Below are positions 9,263 through 19,288 of a DNA stretch of 64,000 bases, one piece after another. Location of the stretch: NCBI RefSeq assembly GCF_000179615.1, contig NZ_AEDD01000003.1:266363-330362 (forward strand). Reading direction: 5' to 3'. The position numbers and the translations under genes are program-made. A model generated the notes under the pieces. The model made no database searches, had not been told where the DNA came from, and was given only the letters and a program-made list of their open reading frames with translations. Each line of letters opens with the position of its first letter. Position 1 is the first letter of the stretch. This DNA is from Paenibacillus curdlanolyticus YK9 (GTDB taxonomy: Bacteria > Bacillota > Bacilli > Paenibacillales > Paenibacillaceae).

Positions 9263-11005
9263 CTATTTCTTATGGTTTGTCGCCTTCAATGTTTGATCAA
9301 TCGTTGTCCAAATCGATTCCGCTTGGAATGCGCGCTGCCATGTTGCCACGCCAGCCAAGCCGTACTTATGCATCAACGCTATGCGAGCTTTGATCGAATA
9401 ATCATCCTCCAGCCAAATGCGCTGCTTCGCTCCATCCTCCACATACTCGACATAACGCTGGCCCGCCTCTTCGTCTAATACAGGCTTAAGCTTATGTTCC
9501 TTCACAATGTCCGCTGCCTTCTGCATCCCAATCGCTTTTGAGCTAACCTTATCGTCTTTCTCGGTCCACAACCGCGTATACAGAGGCATGGATAGAACCA
9601 GCTTATTCGCAGGAACATCATCTTCTTCTAAAATACGAGCAATCGATTCTTCCGTCCACGACAGCGATGCAACCGATCCCGCTTCGGGACTCGTCGCCCA
9701 ATGCTCGTCATAAGCCATTAGCATCATATAATCCACAATCTTGCCAAGCGACTTGCGATCAAGAAACATAGACCACGTAGGACTAGTCGATTTGGGTGAT
9801 ACATCAATCGAAACGACGAGCCCTTGTTCATGCAGCAATGGCGTCAGCTCTCGCATAAACTGTACGAGGTTGGCTTTATCGGATAAGTTCACATTTTCAA
9901 AATCGATGTTGATTCCCTGCAGGTCATAAAGCTGTGCGAACGCGAGCAGCTGCTGAATCATTTTGAATCGCGTCTCGACCGTCGCTAAAGCTTTAGTTGT
10001 ACGCTCTGGCTCAAATCCGTTGCTGAACAACGCCCACACCTGCATGCCACGCGCATGCGCCCATTGCACATATTTGGCTGAGGCTTTGCTCTTGATCTCG
10101 CCTGAGCCGTTCTGCAGCTCGAACCATGTAGGACTAACGACGCTCACGCCCGGCATTGGACCAATCTTCGATGTGACCGTCGGATTGTCATAGACAGCTT
10201 CCCACGTCAAATTCAGCAGCCCGCCTTCTAGTTTAGGTGCAACAAATGGCTTAGGCTTGTCCGGCATTGGCACCGTCTCTGCAGCAGCTTGATTAATCTC
10301 TGTGGCACGAACATAACCGACTGCGCCATCCGGCCCTTGCGCGATATACCACTTGGGATTCGACGGCTCCATTTTCCATATTCGAATCAAGCTCGTTCCT
10401 TCCACCTGCTCCACAATCGGAGCTCGAATGGATGCCTTCGTCCGGATAGCAGCCCCCTTAGCAGGGTTAGTCGGCTTGCCGCGATCTGCGGCATCCCCTG
10501 CTTGAAGCAGCGTTACCGTGCCGCTATCGGGCTTGTACTCGACTTGAAGCCCGTACAATTGAGTTAAAGGCGCTACTGGCAAATACACATCCTTATCCCG
10601 TTTCTCCGCTGTCACTCTAAGCTCATATGGCTTGCGGTTGAGCGTAGCAGTCAGCTCATCCGTCTTCATCCGAAGCACGTGGTCGGACGTCGTTAAAATA
10701 ATGGAGCCGCTGGCTGATTCATAACGGATCGGCCCGTTCTCTCCCAACACCTGCTTCAGTGCCTTCAGCGGCAGCTTAAGTTCATCGCCATCCATGATTG
10801 CATCTTGATCCAGCCGCTGTCCTTGGTAAAACAGCGCGAAAGGACTCCCGTAATCCGGCTTAACATGCGTCGTGTTCGGCTTGCTGGTCATCCATATGAT
10901 GCTGCCGCCTATTATGAATCCTATGATAAGGAGTAAACTGAATAATAATGCTGGCCCGCGCCGACGACGTCTGCGTTTGCCGATGCGAATACGAATCGTT
11001 TCCAT
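9263..11005 (-). CDS. Membrane-anchored GH18 glycosidase (spore/cell-wall type)
   Basis: This is a 580-residue protein. A basic N-terminus (GKRRRRRRGP) and one transmembrane segment (about residues 18-40) anchor it outside the membrane. A copper-amine-oxidase-N-like stalk follows (about 50-165), then an SH3-like region around WYIAQGPDGAVGYVRA (about 185-235). The rest is a glycoside hydrolase 18 barrel carrying LQGINIDFENVN, the DxxDxDxE active site with its catalytic Glu. This layout resembles YaaH/YdhD-type enzymes that act on N-acetylglucosamine in peptidoglycan or spore cortex. A putative site GGAGTGTGG precedes the ATG. Upstream, the perR terminator separates it from perR. Confidence 0.85.
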   Translation of the reverse strand: METIRIRIGKRRRRRRGPALLFSLLLIIGFIIGGSIIWMTSKPNTTHVKPDYGSPFALFYQGQRLDQDAIMDGDELKLPLKALKQVLGENGPIRYESASGSIILTTSDHVLRMKTDELTATLNRKPYELRVTAEKRDKDVYLPVAPLTQLYGLQVEYKPDSGTVTLLQAGDAADRGKPTNPAKGAAIRTKASIRAPIVEQVEGTSLIRIWKMEPSNPKWYIAQGPDGAVGYVRATEINQAAAETVPMPDKPKPFVAPKLEGGLLNLTWEAVYDNPTVTSKIGPMPGVSVVSPTWFELQNGSGEIKSKASAKYVQWAHARGMQVWALFSNGFEPERTTKALATVETRFKMIQQLLAFAQLYDLQGINIDFENVNLSDKANLVQFMRELTPLLHEQGLVVSIDVSPKSTSPTWSMFLDRKSLGKIVDYMMLMAYDEHWATSPEAGSVASLSWTEESIARILEEDDVPANKLVLSMPLYTRLWTEKDDKVSSKAIGMQKAADIVKEHKLKPVLDEEAGQRYVEYVEDGAKQRIWLEDDYSIKARIALMHKYGLAGVATWQRAFQAESIWTTIDQTLKATNHKK

Positions 11006-11061
11006 CCTACCACACTCCTTGTTTTTCCCTGATGTGCTGGCCTTTACGCCATATCACCGCA

Positions 11062-11102
11062 AATAAAAACGTGCAGCGGGAAGACAGGCCTCCTTCTGCA
11101 CG
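11062..11102 (-). terminator. Intrinsic terminator after perR
   Basis: Stem CGTGCAG/CTGCACG (11096-11102 and 11070-11076) followed on the minus strand by TTTTTATTT. Confidence 0.75.
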
Positions 11103-11154
11103 TAATCGCGCATGCTATTATGAACGAATCGATGGGATGAAAAGTTCCAAAACT

Positions 11155-11577
11155 TTAAGTTAAACACTTATCGCAAACGCCGTAAATTTCCATGCGATGT
11201 CCTTCGACAGTAAAGCCCGTAGTCTTAGACGCTGCACGCTCCACCTCGAGCAACGGCGGATATTCAAAATCGACAATTCGGCCGCAGCATTTGCAAATGG
11301 CATGATAATGATCCGACAAATCCGCGTCAAACCGGCTGGATGCATCGCCATAGGTCAACTCGCGTACGAGACCCGCTTCGACGAACAGACGCAGATTATT
11401 ATAAATAGTCGCTACGCTCATGCTCGGGAAGCTTGGCGATAACGATTTATAAATCTCGTCGGCAGTCGGATGAGACATCGACCCCATCAAAAAGCTCAAA
11501 ATCGCGTGACGCTGAGGAGTCATCCGGACGCCGTTATTTTTCAGTTGTTCTAGTGCTCTCTCGACGGTGGCACCCAT
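11155..11577 (-). CDS. perR: Peroxide-stress regulator PerR (Fur family)
   Basis: This 140-residue protein has a winged-helix half ([30 protein letters not shown]) and the Fur-family metal half. [15 protein letters not shown] has the Asp and His ligands typical of PerR rather than Fur. CKCC and CDKC supply the four cysteines of the structural zinc site. The family represses peroxide-defence genes with Fe(II) or Mn(II), and Fe-catalysed histidine oxidation inactivates it. A Per-box-like palindrome overlaps its promoter, so it probably controls itself. The nearby ygzB and ygxA support the assignment. Confidence 0.92.
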   Translation of the reverse strand: MGATVERALEQLKNNGVRMTPQRHAILSFLMGSMSHPTADEIYKSLSPSFPSMSVATIYNNLRLFVEAGLVRELTYGDASSRFDADLSDHYHAICKCCGRIVDFEYPPLLEVERAASKTTGFTVEGHRMEIYGVCDKCLT

Positions 11578-11602
11578 ACCCCTTCACGCCTTTCTGGCTT
11601 CA

Positions 11603-11640
11603 TTACAATCATTGTACGTTCAGATTTAAGTTTTTGTCAA
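11603..11640 (-). promoter_or_regulatory. perR promoter overlapped by a Per box
   Basis: On the minus strand TTGACA (11635-11640), an 18-bp spacer and TACAAT (11611-11616) form a sigma-A promoter. TTACAATCATTGTAC at 11603-11617 is a 7-1-7 palindrome close to the Per box TTATAATNATTATAA and covers the -10. This predicts autorepression. Confidence 0.75.
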
Positions 11641-11686
11641 TGAAAGCGCACGTCAAGTCAACCGAAATCTCCTAGCAACTGGAAGG

Positions 11687-13612
11687 CTATTGCGCTGCGA
11701 ATGGAGAGATTACGATGTTGCTGTTTGCGTTCACATAAACGCGATGCTGTCCGGTACCGATCGTTCCGCGCACCGTTTTCTTGTTGACTTCAAGCGGCAA
11801 ACCCGGCTCTACCTTGATGGTTCCAAACGTTGCCGAGCCATTCATTTCATAACTGCCATGGACAGGCAGCTTCAAGCGAACGTCGCCGACCAGCCCCACA
11901 ATGTCCCAGTCACCGCCTACCATCGCGCTGCTTGCTTCAATGGTTCCGTTTAACGTATCCGCCTTTACGCTACCGTTCGCCTCTTGGATTTTGATCCCGC
12001 CGTTTTTCGTATCCGCCTCTAAATCTCCCTGTACTTGATTCAAATGTATGCTGCCATTCGAGGTAGATGCGTTTACATTTGCGCTCGCACGCGCAACCTC
12101 AATCGAGCCATTGCGAGCAGACACATCTACGTCGCCTTGAATATCCCGCAGCTGTACATTGCCGTTTACCATCTTGGCGGATACCAAGCCAGCAATGCCG
12201 GAAGCCAGCACCTGCCCATCGCTCACGGAGAGGGTTAAGTTGATTGGCGCTGTGAGTTGCGATACATTCACATCCCCACTGACAATCGTAACCTGAATAT
12301 CAAGCGGAGGCTTTACAGCTATTTCCTCATCCGCATTTGGCGTTTCCTCATCGATTGGCTTATTCGAATGGATATCAGCATCCGACGGAGGCGTTGAGGT
12401 TGTCATTGCTGGCAATTCAGGTGCTGTAGGAACACTTGGGGCAGCATCCGCAATAGAAGGCGGCAAATAAACGACCAGATTGACCCGCGGTTTGCGCTGG
12501 CCATTGCCCCCAAAGCCCGCAGCTATTGTCTTAATGGTCGTCTCTTCCCCAGCTGTCAGCACCGTTTCCGTCCGTTCAGCAGCGGCGTCAGCCTCCGTGT
12601 GGTCACCGGAATCAATCCAAACGGTCGATTCAACAACGATCGTATCCACGCCTCCTCGCTCAATGCGTACCTTCCCGTTCGGATTATCGATTACGATTCG
12701 CTCCAAATCAGCTGTCGGCGCAGCCGAGACAACCGGTTTGACATAGCTAAAGCCCTTTTCTTCGCCATAATCGCCATAGCCGCTCCGTTCGGCTGCCCAT
12801 TGATCCAACCAGCGATAAGGCAATTCAGCGTATTGCGTGACACCGTACGCCGTAACAGCAATGACGATGGCAGTCGCCACGCCCGAAACATCTGCGGAAG
12901 GCTTTCGCTCTTGACGATTTCGCCGCAAGGTCAGCATGAACAGCTCGAAGCCAAGCAGAATAAACAATGCTGGCCACCAACGCCCAATAAGTGCGATATC
13001 CTCACGGCCAGTCCAATGGTCAGCCAACAATAAGCCGCCAACAGATAACGTGAAGAACGCAGCCGTCCATCGTCCAAGCCAAAAAGGTCCATCGCCCCGA
13101 CGACGCCATGCAAGCCAGCACGACAATAAGAGCAGCAGCAGCGGCGCCCCGTAATTTCCAGCAGAGTCCAGCGTATAGCGCAGCTCGTCCGGCATTAGAA
13201 AAAGAATCAACAGCAGCAAGCCGGCTGCCATTAAGCCAGCCGCTCCCCACCGCCATTGTCGCCAAGTCCGATCCAGCTTTGATGCGTCGCTTTGGCGTTC
13301 CTGATCTTCCTCTAGCCGCTCGCCGTCATTGGCTCCAGCTCCCGTAAGCTGCAGGACATCGAATACGCCATAAAAATAGATGACAGGTATCGCCATGCCC
13401 AGATAAACGATCAGCAGTAAATGCTTCCCGCCTGCCGCATCGGCAAGCCGTACGATCGATGCAACATCTAGCGCAGCAAGCGCCATCAGCAGCAAGCCAC
13501 GAGGATACCGTCCGATAACCAAATGCCCAGCACCAGGCACAAAGCACGCGCTGAGCACAGCTAGCCATCGAATCACAGAAAATCTGCCGGTCGATTGATT
13601 CGTTCTTGTCAT
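11687..13612 (-). CDS. Multi-pass membrane protein with C-terminal DUF4097-like beta domain
   Basis: This is a 641-residue protein. The first ~270 residues hold about seven hydrophobic segments, including an N-terminal PGAGHLVIGRYPRGLLLM motif of the kind found in small TM2/DUF-type membrane domains. The C-terminal ~350 residues, probably outside the membrane, are a DUF4097-type beta-helix-like repeat. Recurrent xGxVxVxxxNGxI units can be seen (VSARNGSIEVARA, NASTSNGSIHLNQV, ADTKNGGIKIQE, ADTLNGTIEASS). A Pro/Asp-rich linker interrupts it near residue 400. It overlaps the upstream mgtC-like gene by ATGA, so the two are translationally coupled. The role is unknown, perhaps envelope sensing. 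Confidence 0.75.
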   Translation of the reverse strand: MTRTNQSTGRFSVIRWLAVLSACFVPGAGHLVIGRYPRGLLLMALAALDVASIVRLADAAGGKHLLLIVYLGMAIPVIYFYGVFDVLQLTGAGANDGERLEEDQERQSDASKLDRTWRQWRWGAAGLMAAGLLLLILFLMPDELRYTLDSAGNYGAPLLLLLLSCWLAWRRRGDGPFWLGRWTAAFFTLSVGGLLLADHWTGREDIALIGRWWPALFILLGFELFMLTLRRNRQERKPSADVSGVATAIVIAVTAYGVTQYAELPYRWLDQWAAERSGYGDYGEEKGFSYVKPVVSAAPTADLERIVIDNPNGKVRIERGGVDTIVVESTVWIDSGDHTEADAAAERTETVLTAGEETTIKTIAAGFGGNGQRKPRVNLVVYLPPSIADAAPSVPTAPELPAMTTSTPPSDADIHSNKPIDEETPNADEEIAVKPPLDIQVTIVSGDVNVSQLTAPINLTLSVSDGQVLASGIAGLVSAKMVNGNVQLRDIQGDVDVSARNGSIEVARASANVNASTSNGSIHLNQVQGDLEADTKNGGIKIQEANGSVKADTLNGTIEASSAMVGGDWDIVGLVGDVRLKLPVHGSYEMNGSATFGTIKVEPGLPLEVNKKTVRGTIGTGQHRVYVNANSNIVISPFAAQ

Positions 13613-14319
13613 TCTGTACTTACACCTCTTACCCCGTCCACATCGTTAATATCATTGACCAAAAGCAGGATCGACTGCTGTTTCGGCAGTGTTACGTACA
13701 TTTGCACGGTTACCCGCCCGTCATGCACCTCATTTTGGTCGTTAACAACGATTTTACGAACGATAATGTCCCGATCCTGAAGAATCGTATTCATCGCTTG
13801 CAGAAGAACGGCGCGATCATCCGCATGAATGCGAAGCAACTGCTCCTTCTTCCCCTTCAAGAACCGTTTCTCCAGCTTGTTCATCGCCCATAAAATAAAA
13901 AATACCGATATCGTGGAAGCTAATGCCGCTAAGTAAAACCCCGCTCCTACCGCAAGGCCGATCGCCGATACGACCCATAACGACGCAGCCGTCGTCAGCC
14001 CCGTTATCGATTTTCCAGTAAACAGAATCGTGCCTGCCCCAAGAAAACCGATGCCCGTAATAACCTGCGCCGCTAAGCGTGCAGGATCCAGCCGTACGTT
14101 CGGTTGGTTCGCAAAATCGCCAAAGCCGTACATGGACAGCATCATAAGCAGACAGGAGCCAAGGCAGACGAGCGTATTCGTCCGCAATCCCGCCGCATGG
14201 TTAGACTGCTCTCGCTCAAAGCCGATCAGGCCGCCAAGCAACAGCGCAAGGCCCAACCGCAGCAGCATATGAGTGGGCTCGATAAACCAAGGGCTTGTCA
14301 TTTCATTCGTCATTCGCAT
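13609..14319 (-). CDS. MgtC/SapB-family membrane protein
   Basis: This 236-residue protein has an N-terminal membrane half with the family's LGLALLLGGLIGFEREQSN and LRTNTLVCLGSCLLM signatures, then more helices to about residue 150. The soluble C-terminal domain of about 80 residues resembles an ACT fold. MgtC relatives affect magnesium adaptation and, in some species, ATP synthase or cation transport; here the substrate is unknown. It is the first gene of a two-gene operon, with a 4-bp overlap to the DUF4097 gene. The gatB terminator lies about 70 bp upstream. Confidence 0.85.
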   Translation of the reverse strand: MRMTNEMTSPWFIEPTHMLLRLGLALLLGGLIGFEREQSNHAAGLRTNTLVCLGSCLLMMLSMYGFGDFANQPNVRLDPARLAAQVITGIGFLGAGTILFTGKSITGLTTAASLWVVSAIGLAVGAGFYLAALASTISVFFILWAMNKLEKRFLKGKKEQLLRIHADDRAVLLQAMNTILQDRDIIVRKIVVNDQNEVHDGRVTVQMYVTLPKQQSILLLVNDINDVDGVRGVSTE

Positions 14320-14387
14320 CCGCCCCTTCGATTTAAAAATGATTGTATCATATTGTATGCGACTCCAGCACTAAACCCAACATCGTT

Positions 14388-14427
14388 TATAAAAAAGCAA
14401 AAAAGAGACGGCACATGGCCGCCTCTT
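14388..14427 (-). terminator. Intrinsic terminator after gatB
   Basis: Minus-strand stem AGAGGCGGC/GCCGTCTCT with one G:T pair and a 5-nt loop, followed by a T-run (TTTTTTGCTTTTTT). Confidence 0.85.
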
Positions 14428-14436
14428 CCTTCGATT

Positions 14437-15876
14437 TTACAATTGGCTCAAAACGTCCACGAGCAGCTTGTTCGCAAGCGCCGGATTCGCTTTGCCTTTG
14501 GATGCCTTCATCACTTGGCCAACAAGGAAGCCTACTGCTTTCTCCTTGCCCGCTTTATAGTCGGCTACCGATTGCGGGTTCGCTTCTACGATTTGTTCCA
14601 CGATCGCTTTGATCGCTCCCTCATCGCTGATTTGAACGAGCCCTTGCTCCTCTACGATTTGCTGCGGCAGCTTGCCGGATTCCAGCATCGACTTAAAGAC
14701 GGTCTTCGCGATTTTACTGTTGATCGTCCCTTTGTCTAGCAATCCGATCATCTCGCCCAGCCCCTGCGCCGTCAGCTTGATCTGATCGAACTCCAGGCTG
14801 TTGGCATTCAAATAGCCAAGCAGGTCGCCCATAATCCAGTTGGAAACGGCTTTCGCATCCTTCGTGTATTGCAGGCTCTCTTCGAAGAAATTCGCCATCT
14901 TGATCGAAGATGTCAGCACTTCCGCATCATACGAAGGCAGCTCGTATTCCGCAACATAACGCGCCTTGCGCGCATCAGGCAGCTCGGGAATCGAAGCTCG
15001 AACGCGTTCTTTCCATTCCGCATCGATATTCAACCGAACGAGGTCCGGGTCCGGGAAATAACGATAGTCATGCGCTTCTTCCTTGCCGCGCATCGAGAGC
15101 GTTTTGCCCTGCGCCTCATCCCAGCGGCGCGTTTCCTGCACGACCGTACCGCCGCTGTTCAAAATTTCGGCCTGACGCCATTGCTCATATTCCAAGCCGC
15201 GCTGAACGCCGCGGAACGTATTCATGTTCTTCAGCTCGGCTCTAATGCCGAATTGCTCTTGTCCATAAGGACGAAGCGAGATGTTCGCGTCGCAGCGCAT
15301 GCTGCCCTCTTCCATTTTCACGTCCGAAACGTCGCAATAAAGCATAATGGCACGGATTTTCTCCAAATAGGCTTTTGCTTCCTCTGGCGTACGGATATCC
15401 GGCTCCGAAACGATCTCGATGAGCGGCGTGCCGACACGGTTGAAGTCTACGAGCGAAGCATAGCCGCCGTCGACGTGCGTCAGCTTGCCAGCGTCTTCCT
15501 CCAAGTGAACGCGCGTGATGCCGATGCGCTTCGTCTCGCCGTTTACTTCGATGTCGATCCAGCCGTGCTCGCCGATCGGCTGATCGTATTGCGAAATTTG
15601 GTACGCTTTAGGGCTATCCGGGTAGAAATAGTTTTTGCGGTCAAACTTGCTCACGTCCGCAACCTGGCAATTCAGCGCCATCGACGCTTTCATCGCATAT
15701 TCTACCGCTTGGCGGTTCAATACCGGCAATACGCCGGGATGACCGAGGCAGATTGGGCAAGTATGGGTGTTCGGCGGCGCGCCGAAAGCAGTCGAGCATC
15801 CGCAAAAGATTTTGCTATTCGTATGCAGCTCGACGTGCACTTCCAGCCCGACGACCGTTTCGTATTGGGTCGACAT
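14437..15876 (-). CDS. gatB: Asp-tRNA(Asn)/Glu-tRNA(Gln) amidotransferase subunit B
   Basis: A 479-residue GatB of full family length. The N-terminal catalytic cradle has [21 protein letters not shown], with [21 protein letters not shown] Cys pairs for zinc. The helical and YqeY-like tail ends in [20 protein letters not shown]. GatB binds the misacylated tRNA and phosphorylates or activates the acyl group, and ammonia from GatA then makes Gln-tRNA or Asn-tRNA. The start is an ATG behind GGAGGATAAACG. The gap of 262 bp to gatA is unusually long for gatCAB. Confidence 0.97.
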   Translation of the reverse strand: MSTQYETVVGLEVHVELHTNSKIFCGCSTAFGAPPNTHTCPICLGHPGVLPVLNRQAVEYAMKASMALNCQVADVSKFDRKNYFYPDSPKAYQISQYDQPIGEHGWIDIEVNGETKRIGITRVHLEEDAGKLTHVDGGYASLVDFNRVGTPLIEIVSEPDIRTPEEAKAYLEKIRAIMLYCDVSDVKMEEGSMRCDANISLRPYGQEQFGIRAELKNMNTFRGVQRGLEYEQWRQAEILNSGGTVVQETRRWDEAQGKTLSMRGKEEAHDYRYFPDPDLVRLNIDAEWKERVRASIPELPDARKARYVAEYELPSYDAEVLTSSIKMANFFEESLQYTKDAKAVSNWIMGDLLGYLNANSLEFDQIKLTAQGLGEMIGLLDKGTINSKIAKTVFKSMLESGKLPQQIVEEQGLVQISDEGAIKAIVEQIVEANPQSVADYKAGKEKAVGFLVGQVMKASKGKANPALANKLLVDVLSQL

Positions 15877-16138
15877 CGTTTATCCTCCTGCTTGTGGAGA
15901 CCGCGGATGGTGCGGCGCTACGCGTGTGGCATTATTCTTACGATCGCTGTTGTCATCAGATTGTATGAATTTGTAAGACCATTACAAGGTAACAATCCGA
16001 TGACAAAGGCGACCACTTCGTTTCTTCAGAACAATGCCACCCGCTTCGCGAGCTACGTCCAGCCGTCGATTTCACTTTTCTTATTTGGGTGAATGCAAAT
16101 GCGTCGATTAAAAAAATCTCCGCAAATATAGGTTACTG

Positions 16139-17596
16139 TTACAGCTGTGGCCGTGCTTTATGGAAATCGGTGTGCTGCTCGAACGCATGCGCTGCGCGCA
16201 GAACCGTAGATTCGTCGAACGATTTGCCGATGATTTGGAGACCGACCGGAAGTCCGTCTGCAAGTCCGCATGGGATGCTAACTGCCGGAACGCCTGCGAG
16301 GCTGACCGGAATCGTCAAGATGTCGTTCAGGTACATCGTCAGCGGGTCGCCGACCTGCTCGCCGATTCGAAACGCTGGTGTCGGAGCCGTTGGCCCGATT
16401 AGCACGTCGAACTTCTCGAACGCTTGATCGAAGTCGCGTTTAATGAGCGTCCGAACCTTTTGCGCCTTCAAATAGTAAGCATCATAATAACCGGAGCTGA
16501 GCGCATAGGTGCCCAGCATGATACGACGCTTCACCTCTTGGCCGAAGCCTTCGCTGCGCGACCTGCGGTACAGGTCGATCAGGTTGTCCGGGTTGTCCGC
16601 ACGCACGCCGTAACGTACGCCGTCGAAGCGAGCCAAGTTAGAGGATGCTTCGGATGAAGCAAGCAGGTAGTACGTTGCCACCGCATATTCCGTATGCGGC
16701 ATCGATACTTCTTCCCACGTTGCGCCGAGGCTCTCGTAAACCCGAAGCGCTGCAAGCACGGCTTCTTTTACTTTCGGATCGATGCCTTGTCCGAGGTATT
16801 CCTTCGGCACACCGATGCGCAAGCCTTTGACATCGCCCGTCAATGCGGACGTGTAATCTGGAATTTCAACATTCGCCGATGTCGAATCCATGCTGTCATA
16901 TCCTGCGATGGCTTGTAGCACGTAAGCGGAATCTTCAACATTTTTCGTCAACGGCCCGATCTGATCAAGCGACGAAGCGAATGCAACCAATCCAAACCGC
17001 GATACGAGGCCGTACGTTGGCTTCAGGCCAACGATGCCGCAATACGCTGCCGGCTGGCGGATCGAACCGCCCGTGTCCGAGCCAAGCGAGAAGTATACTT
17101 GTCCCGCTGCAACGGATGCCGCAGAGCCGCCGCTGGAGCCGCCCGGCACATATTCCGTATTCCACGGGTTGCGCGTTGCATAGAAGCTTGAATTCTCGTT
17201 CGAGCCGCCCATTGCGAACTCGTCCATATTCAATTTGCCGATCGTAACCGTCTGCGCCGCTTTCAGCTTCTTCGTTACTGTAGCGTCATAGATCGGATCG
17301 TAATTGCGCAGGAATTGGCTGGCGCAAGTCGTAGTCAGCCCTTCCGTCACGATATTATCCTTAATGCCCGCAGGCAGCCCGAACAACAGGCCTCGTTCGC
17401 CGCCCTCTTGCAATTGCTTGTCCAGCTCAGCCGCTTGCTTGCGCGCGCCTTCCTCGTTCAACGTAATAAACGCTTGAACAGCAGGCTCGGTCTGGGCAAT
17501 GCGCTTATAGGATGCCTCCGTCAGCTCAGCAACGGACAGCTCCTTATTATTCAACTGGTTATGTAAATCCTGTAGGCGTAAATCAAACAGTGCCAA
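16139..17596 (-). CDS. gatA: Asp-tRNA(Asn)/Glu-tRNA(Gln) amidotransferase subunit A
   Basis: A 485-residue amidase-signature protein of full length. The Ser-cisSer-Lys triad is visible: Lys in [11 protein letters not shown], the glycine/serine-rich loop [15 protein letters not shown], and the nucleophile in [16 protein letters not shown]. It releases ammonia from glutamine and passes it to GatB. It starts with TTG at 17596 behind GGGAGGAACGACTG, 38 bases after gatC. Confidence 0.97.
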   Translation of the reverse strand: MALFDLRLQDLHNQLNNKELSVAELTEASYKRIAQTEPAVQAFITLNEEGARKQAAELDKQLQEGGERGLLFGLPAGIKDNIVTEGLTTTCASQFLRNYDPIYDATVTKKLKAAQTVTIGKLNMDEFAMGGSNENSSFYATRNPWNTEYVPGGSSGGSAASVAAGQVYFSLGSDTGGSIRQPAAYCGIVGLKPTYGLVSRFGLVAFASSLDQIGPLTKNVEDSAYVLQAIAGYDSMDSTSANVEIPDYTSALTGDVKGLRIGVPKEYLGQGIDPKVKEAVLAALRVYESLGATWEEVSMPHTEYAVATYYLLASSEASSNLARFDGVRYGVRADNPDNLIDLYRRSRSEGFGQEVKRRIMLGTYALSSGYYDAYYLKAQKVRTLIKRDFDQAFEKFDVLIGPTAPTPAFRIGEQVGDPLTMYLNDILTIPVSLAGVPAVSIPCGLADGLPVGLQIIGKSFDESTVLRAAHAFEQHTDFHKARPQL

Positions 17597-17634
17597 CAGT
17601 CGTTCCTCCCTTCGTATGTGAAACCCGCCAGCTG

Positions 17635-17922
17635 CTACTCGAGCACCGCCGGTACTTTGAATTGGCCATCCTCTTCATCCGGTGCATTGCGCATCGCTGT
17701 CTCCAGCGGCACAGATGGACGCACCTCGTCCGCGCGCGTGACGTTTGCAAGCGGCAATACATGGCTCGTTGGCTCAACGTCATCCGTGTTAAGCTCGTTA
17801 AGCTTCTCGGCATACTTCAAAATCGCGTTCAGCTGCCCGGTGAAGGTTGCTCTCTCTTCGTCGGTCAATGACAATCGTGCCAGCTTGGCGACATGATCGA
17901 CATCATTCGTCGTAATACTCAT
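17635..17922 (-). CDS. gatC: Asp-tRNA(Asn)/Glu-tRNA(Gln) amidotransferase subunit C
   Basis: A 95-residue GatC that stabilises the GatA-GatB complex. The [21 protein letters not shown] opening and the [16 protein letters not shown] segment are typical. I place the start at ATG 17922, directly after AAGGAGAG-TTACG. A longer frame reaching 17952 would add ten residues lacking the family's pattern. It is the first gene of gatCAB, behind the terminator at 17979-18014. Confidence 0.95.
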   Translation of the reverse strand: MSITTNDVDHVAKLARLSLTDEERATFTGQLNAILKYAEKLNELNTDDVEPTSHVLPLANVTRADEVRPSVPLETAMRNAPDEEDGQFKVPAVLE

Positions 17923-17978
17923 CGTAACTCTCCTTCCATTTCTTGCAGTCATTCTTCATATTATAGCCGATGGCGGAT

Positions 17979-18014
17979 AAAAAAAGAAGGGTGCCCCATC
18001 CTGGGAGCACCCTT
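17979..18014 (-). terminator. Intrinsic terminator after the 126-residue gene
   Basis: Minus-strand stem AAGGGTGC/GCACCCTT with CTTTTTTT after it. Confidence 0.85.
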
Positions 18015-18035
18015 GCAAAAAGCTACCTTAACCGA

Positions 18036-18416
18036 TCAAATCCACGCTTTCAAGCGGATTTGACGAACGAAATCTTCGGGACTTTGCGTTTCCTCAGCCG
18101 CTTCTTCTACCGGCTCTTCCTGTTCGCCGCCATTCATAATATGACGGAACAGCTCCTCGTTGCGCGTCAACAAAGCGTAGTCGATCAACGCCTCGCGTTC
18201 AATCCGGTCAACCTCGAGCTTCACCAATACTTCTTCCCGTTCGACATCGTCGCCCGGAACAAGAAAATTACGCCCCGCCTTCGGCACGCGCACGACATAT
18301 TCAAACACGTTGTCCGCATTCCGATCATAAGCGATCACATAACCGTACTCCCCTATGGGGAGATTTTGTTCGAAGCGGTCATCCACAATGATAACCTTCT
18401 CGCCCAGCTTCAGCAT
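18036..18416 (-). CDS. Conserved hypothetical protein, 126 residues
   Basis: I do not recognise a named family. The first ~60 residues (LKLGEKVIIVDDRFEQNLPI... to FLVPGDDVE) look like a small SH3/KOW-type beta-barrel. The middle is helical (EREALIDYALLTRNEELFRHIM) and a short acidic stretch precedes the C-terminus. No signal peptide or membrane segment is present, so it is probably cytoplasmic. It appears to be a single-gene unit with its own terminator, upstream of gatCAB. Confidence 0.65.
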   Translation of the reverse strand: MLKLGEKVIIVDDRFEQNLPIGEYGYVIAYDRNADNVFEYVVRVPKAGRNFLVPGDDVEREEVLVKLEVDRIEREALIDYALLTRNEELFRHIMNGGEQEEPVEEAAEETQSPEDFVRQIRLKAWI

Positions 18417-18520
18417 CCTACTTCGCCTCCCCGTTCTAGCTCCCGTTAACTTCGTGCTTCTATCCTACTAAAAATTAATAGGGAAGTCCAATCAGGAGTC
18501 ATGGAATGGGAGGAAATGTT

Positions 18521-19288
18521 TCACGGAAGCGCTTTGCGCCTCAATAGAAAACTAGCAATAGCAATGAGCATGGCGATTCCGCAGAACGTTTCAATGAGCA
18601 CGACAGCGCTTTGTTCCGAACGTATCCCTTGAACTAGTGACCCGGCAATTCCCGGCAACGCGCCTGGCTGCCAGATACGAGGGAACAATGATGACGCGAG
18701 CGAGAGCACTATCGTCAGGGCTAATGTTGCAAAAGCTGCGCCAGCCGCACTGCGAAGCAGCGTACTGAACAGTACGGTTATCGATACTACGAGTGATAGC
18801 CATAGGCCATATGCCAGAAAACCCATAATAGCGTCAGCGGCATCAGGGCTCCCGATAAGCATTTCATCATAATACCAGCCCGCCCCGAATCCGATCGCAT
18901 ACGAAACCCACACGATGGACAAGGCCGATGCCCATTTCGCAGTAACGACCGAGAGACGGGATACCGGCTTCACCAGCGTAAAGGATGCTGTGCCGCTGGC
19001 AATCTCAGAGGATACCGTTCCCATAAAGGCTAGCACAACAATGAGTACGCCAAGCGTGCCAAACTGCTGCATCACTTGCGCTAGCGCCTCGCTTGGCGAC
19101 GGAAGCGGAATCGAAATGACCGCGCCTTCCGGCAGGTTGCCGGCATGCTCCATGATCTGGGGCATAAAATAAGCGCTAACCGGCTGGCCGGCACCGAGCA
19201 GCGCGAATACGAGCGGCATCCAAACCAGCTTCATGCTCCGCCATGCTTCCAGCCATTCTTTACGGAATAAGACGATCCATACTGCCAC
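18521..19288 (-). CDS. ABC-2 type permease
   Basis: A 255-residue membrane protein with about six hydrophobic segments and the ABC-2 pattern. KEWLEAWRSMKL is followed by an exported loop, then VSSEIASGTASFTLVKPVSRLSVVTAKW, the conserved motif at the end of helix 2 of NatB/YhgE-type permeases. It starts at GTG 19288 inside the end of the ATPase gene (29-bp overlap), so the two are coupled. With that ATPase it forms an exporter of unknown substrate, perhaps a peptide antibiotic or lipid. Confidence 0.85.
   Translation of the reverse strand: MAVWIVLFRKEWLEAWRSMKLVWMPLVFALLGAGQPVSAYFMPQIMEHAGNLPEGAVISIPLPSPSEALAQVMQQFGTLGVLIVVLAFMGTVSSEIASGTASFTLVKPVSRLSVVTAKWASALSIVWVSYAIGFGAGWYYDEMLIGSPDAADAIMGFLAYGLWLSLVVSITVLFSTLLRSAAGAAFATLALTIVLSLASSLFPRIWQPGALPGIAGSLVQGIRSEQSAVVLIETFCGIAMLIAIASFLLRRKALP

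Noticed and set aside
14869-16092. A 407-codon open frame on the plus strand
   Set aside because: It is antisense to gatB, whose motifs are certain. It has no ribosome site and its Arg/Leu-rich product matches no family.
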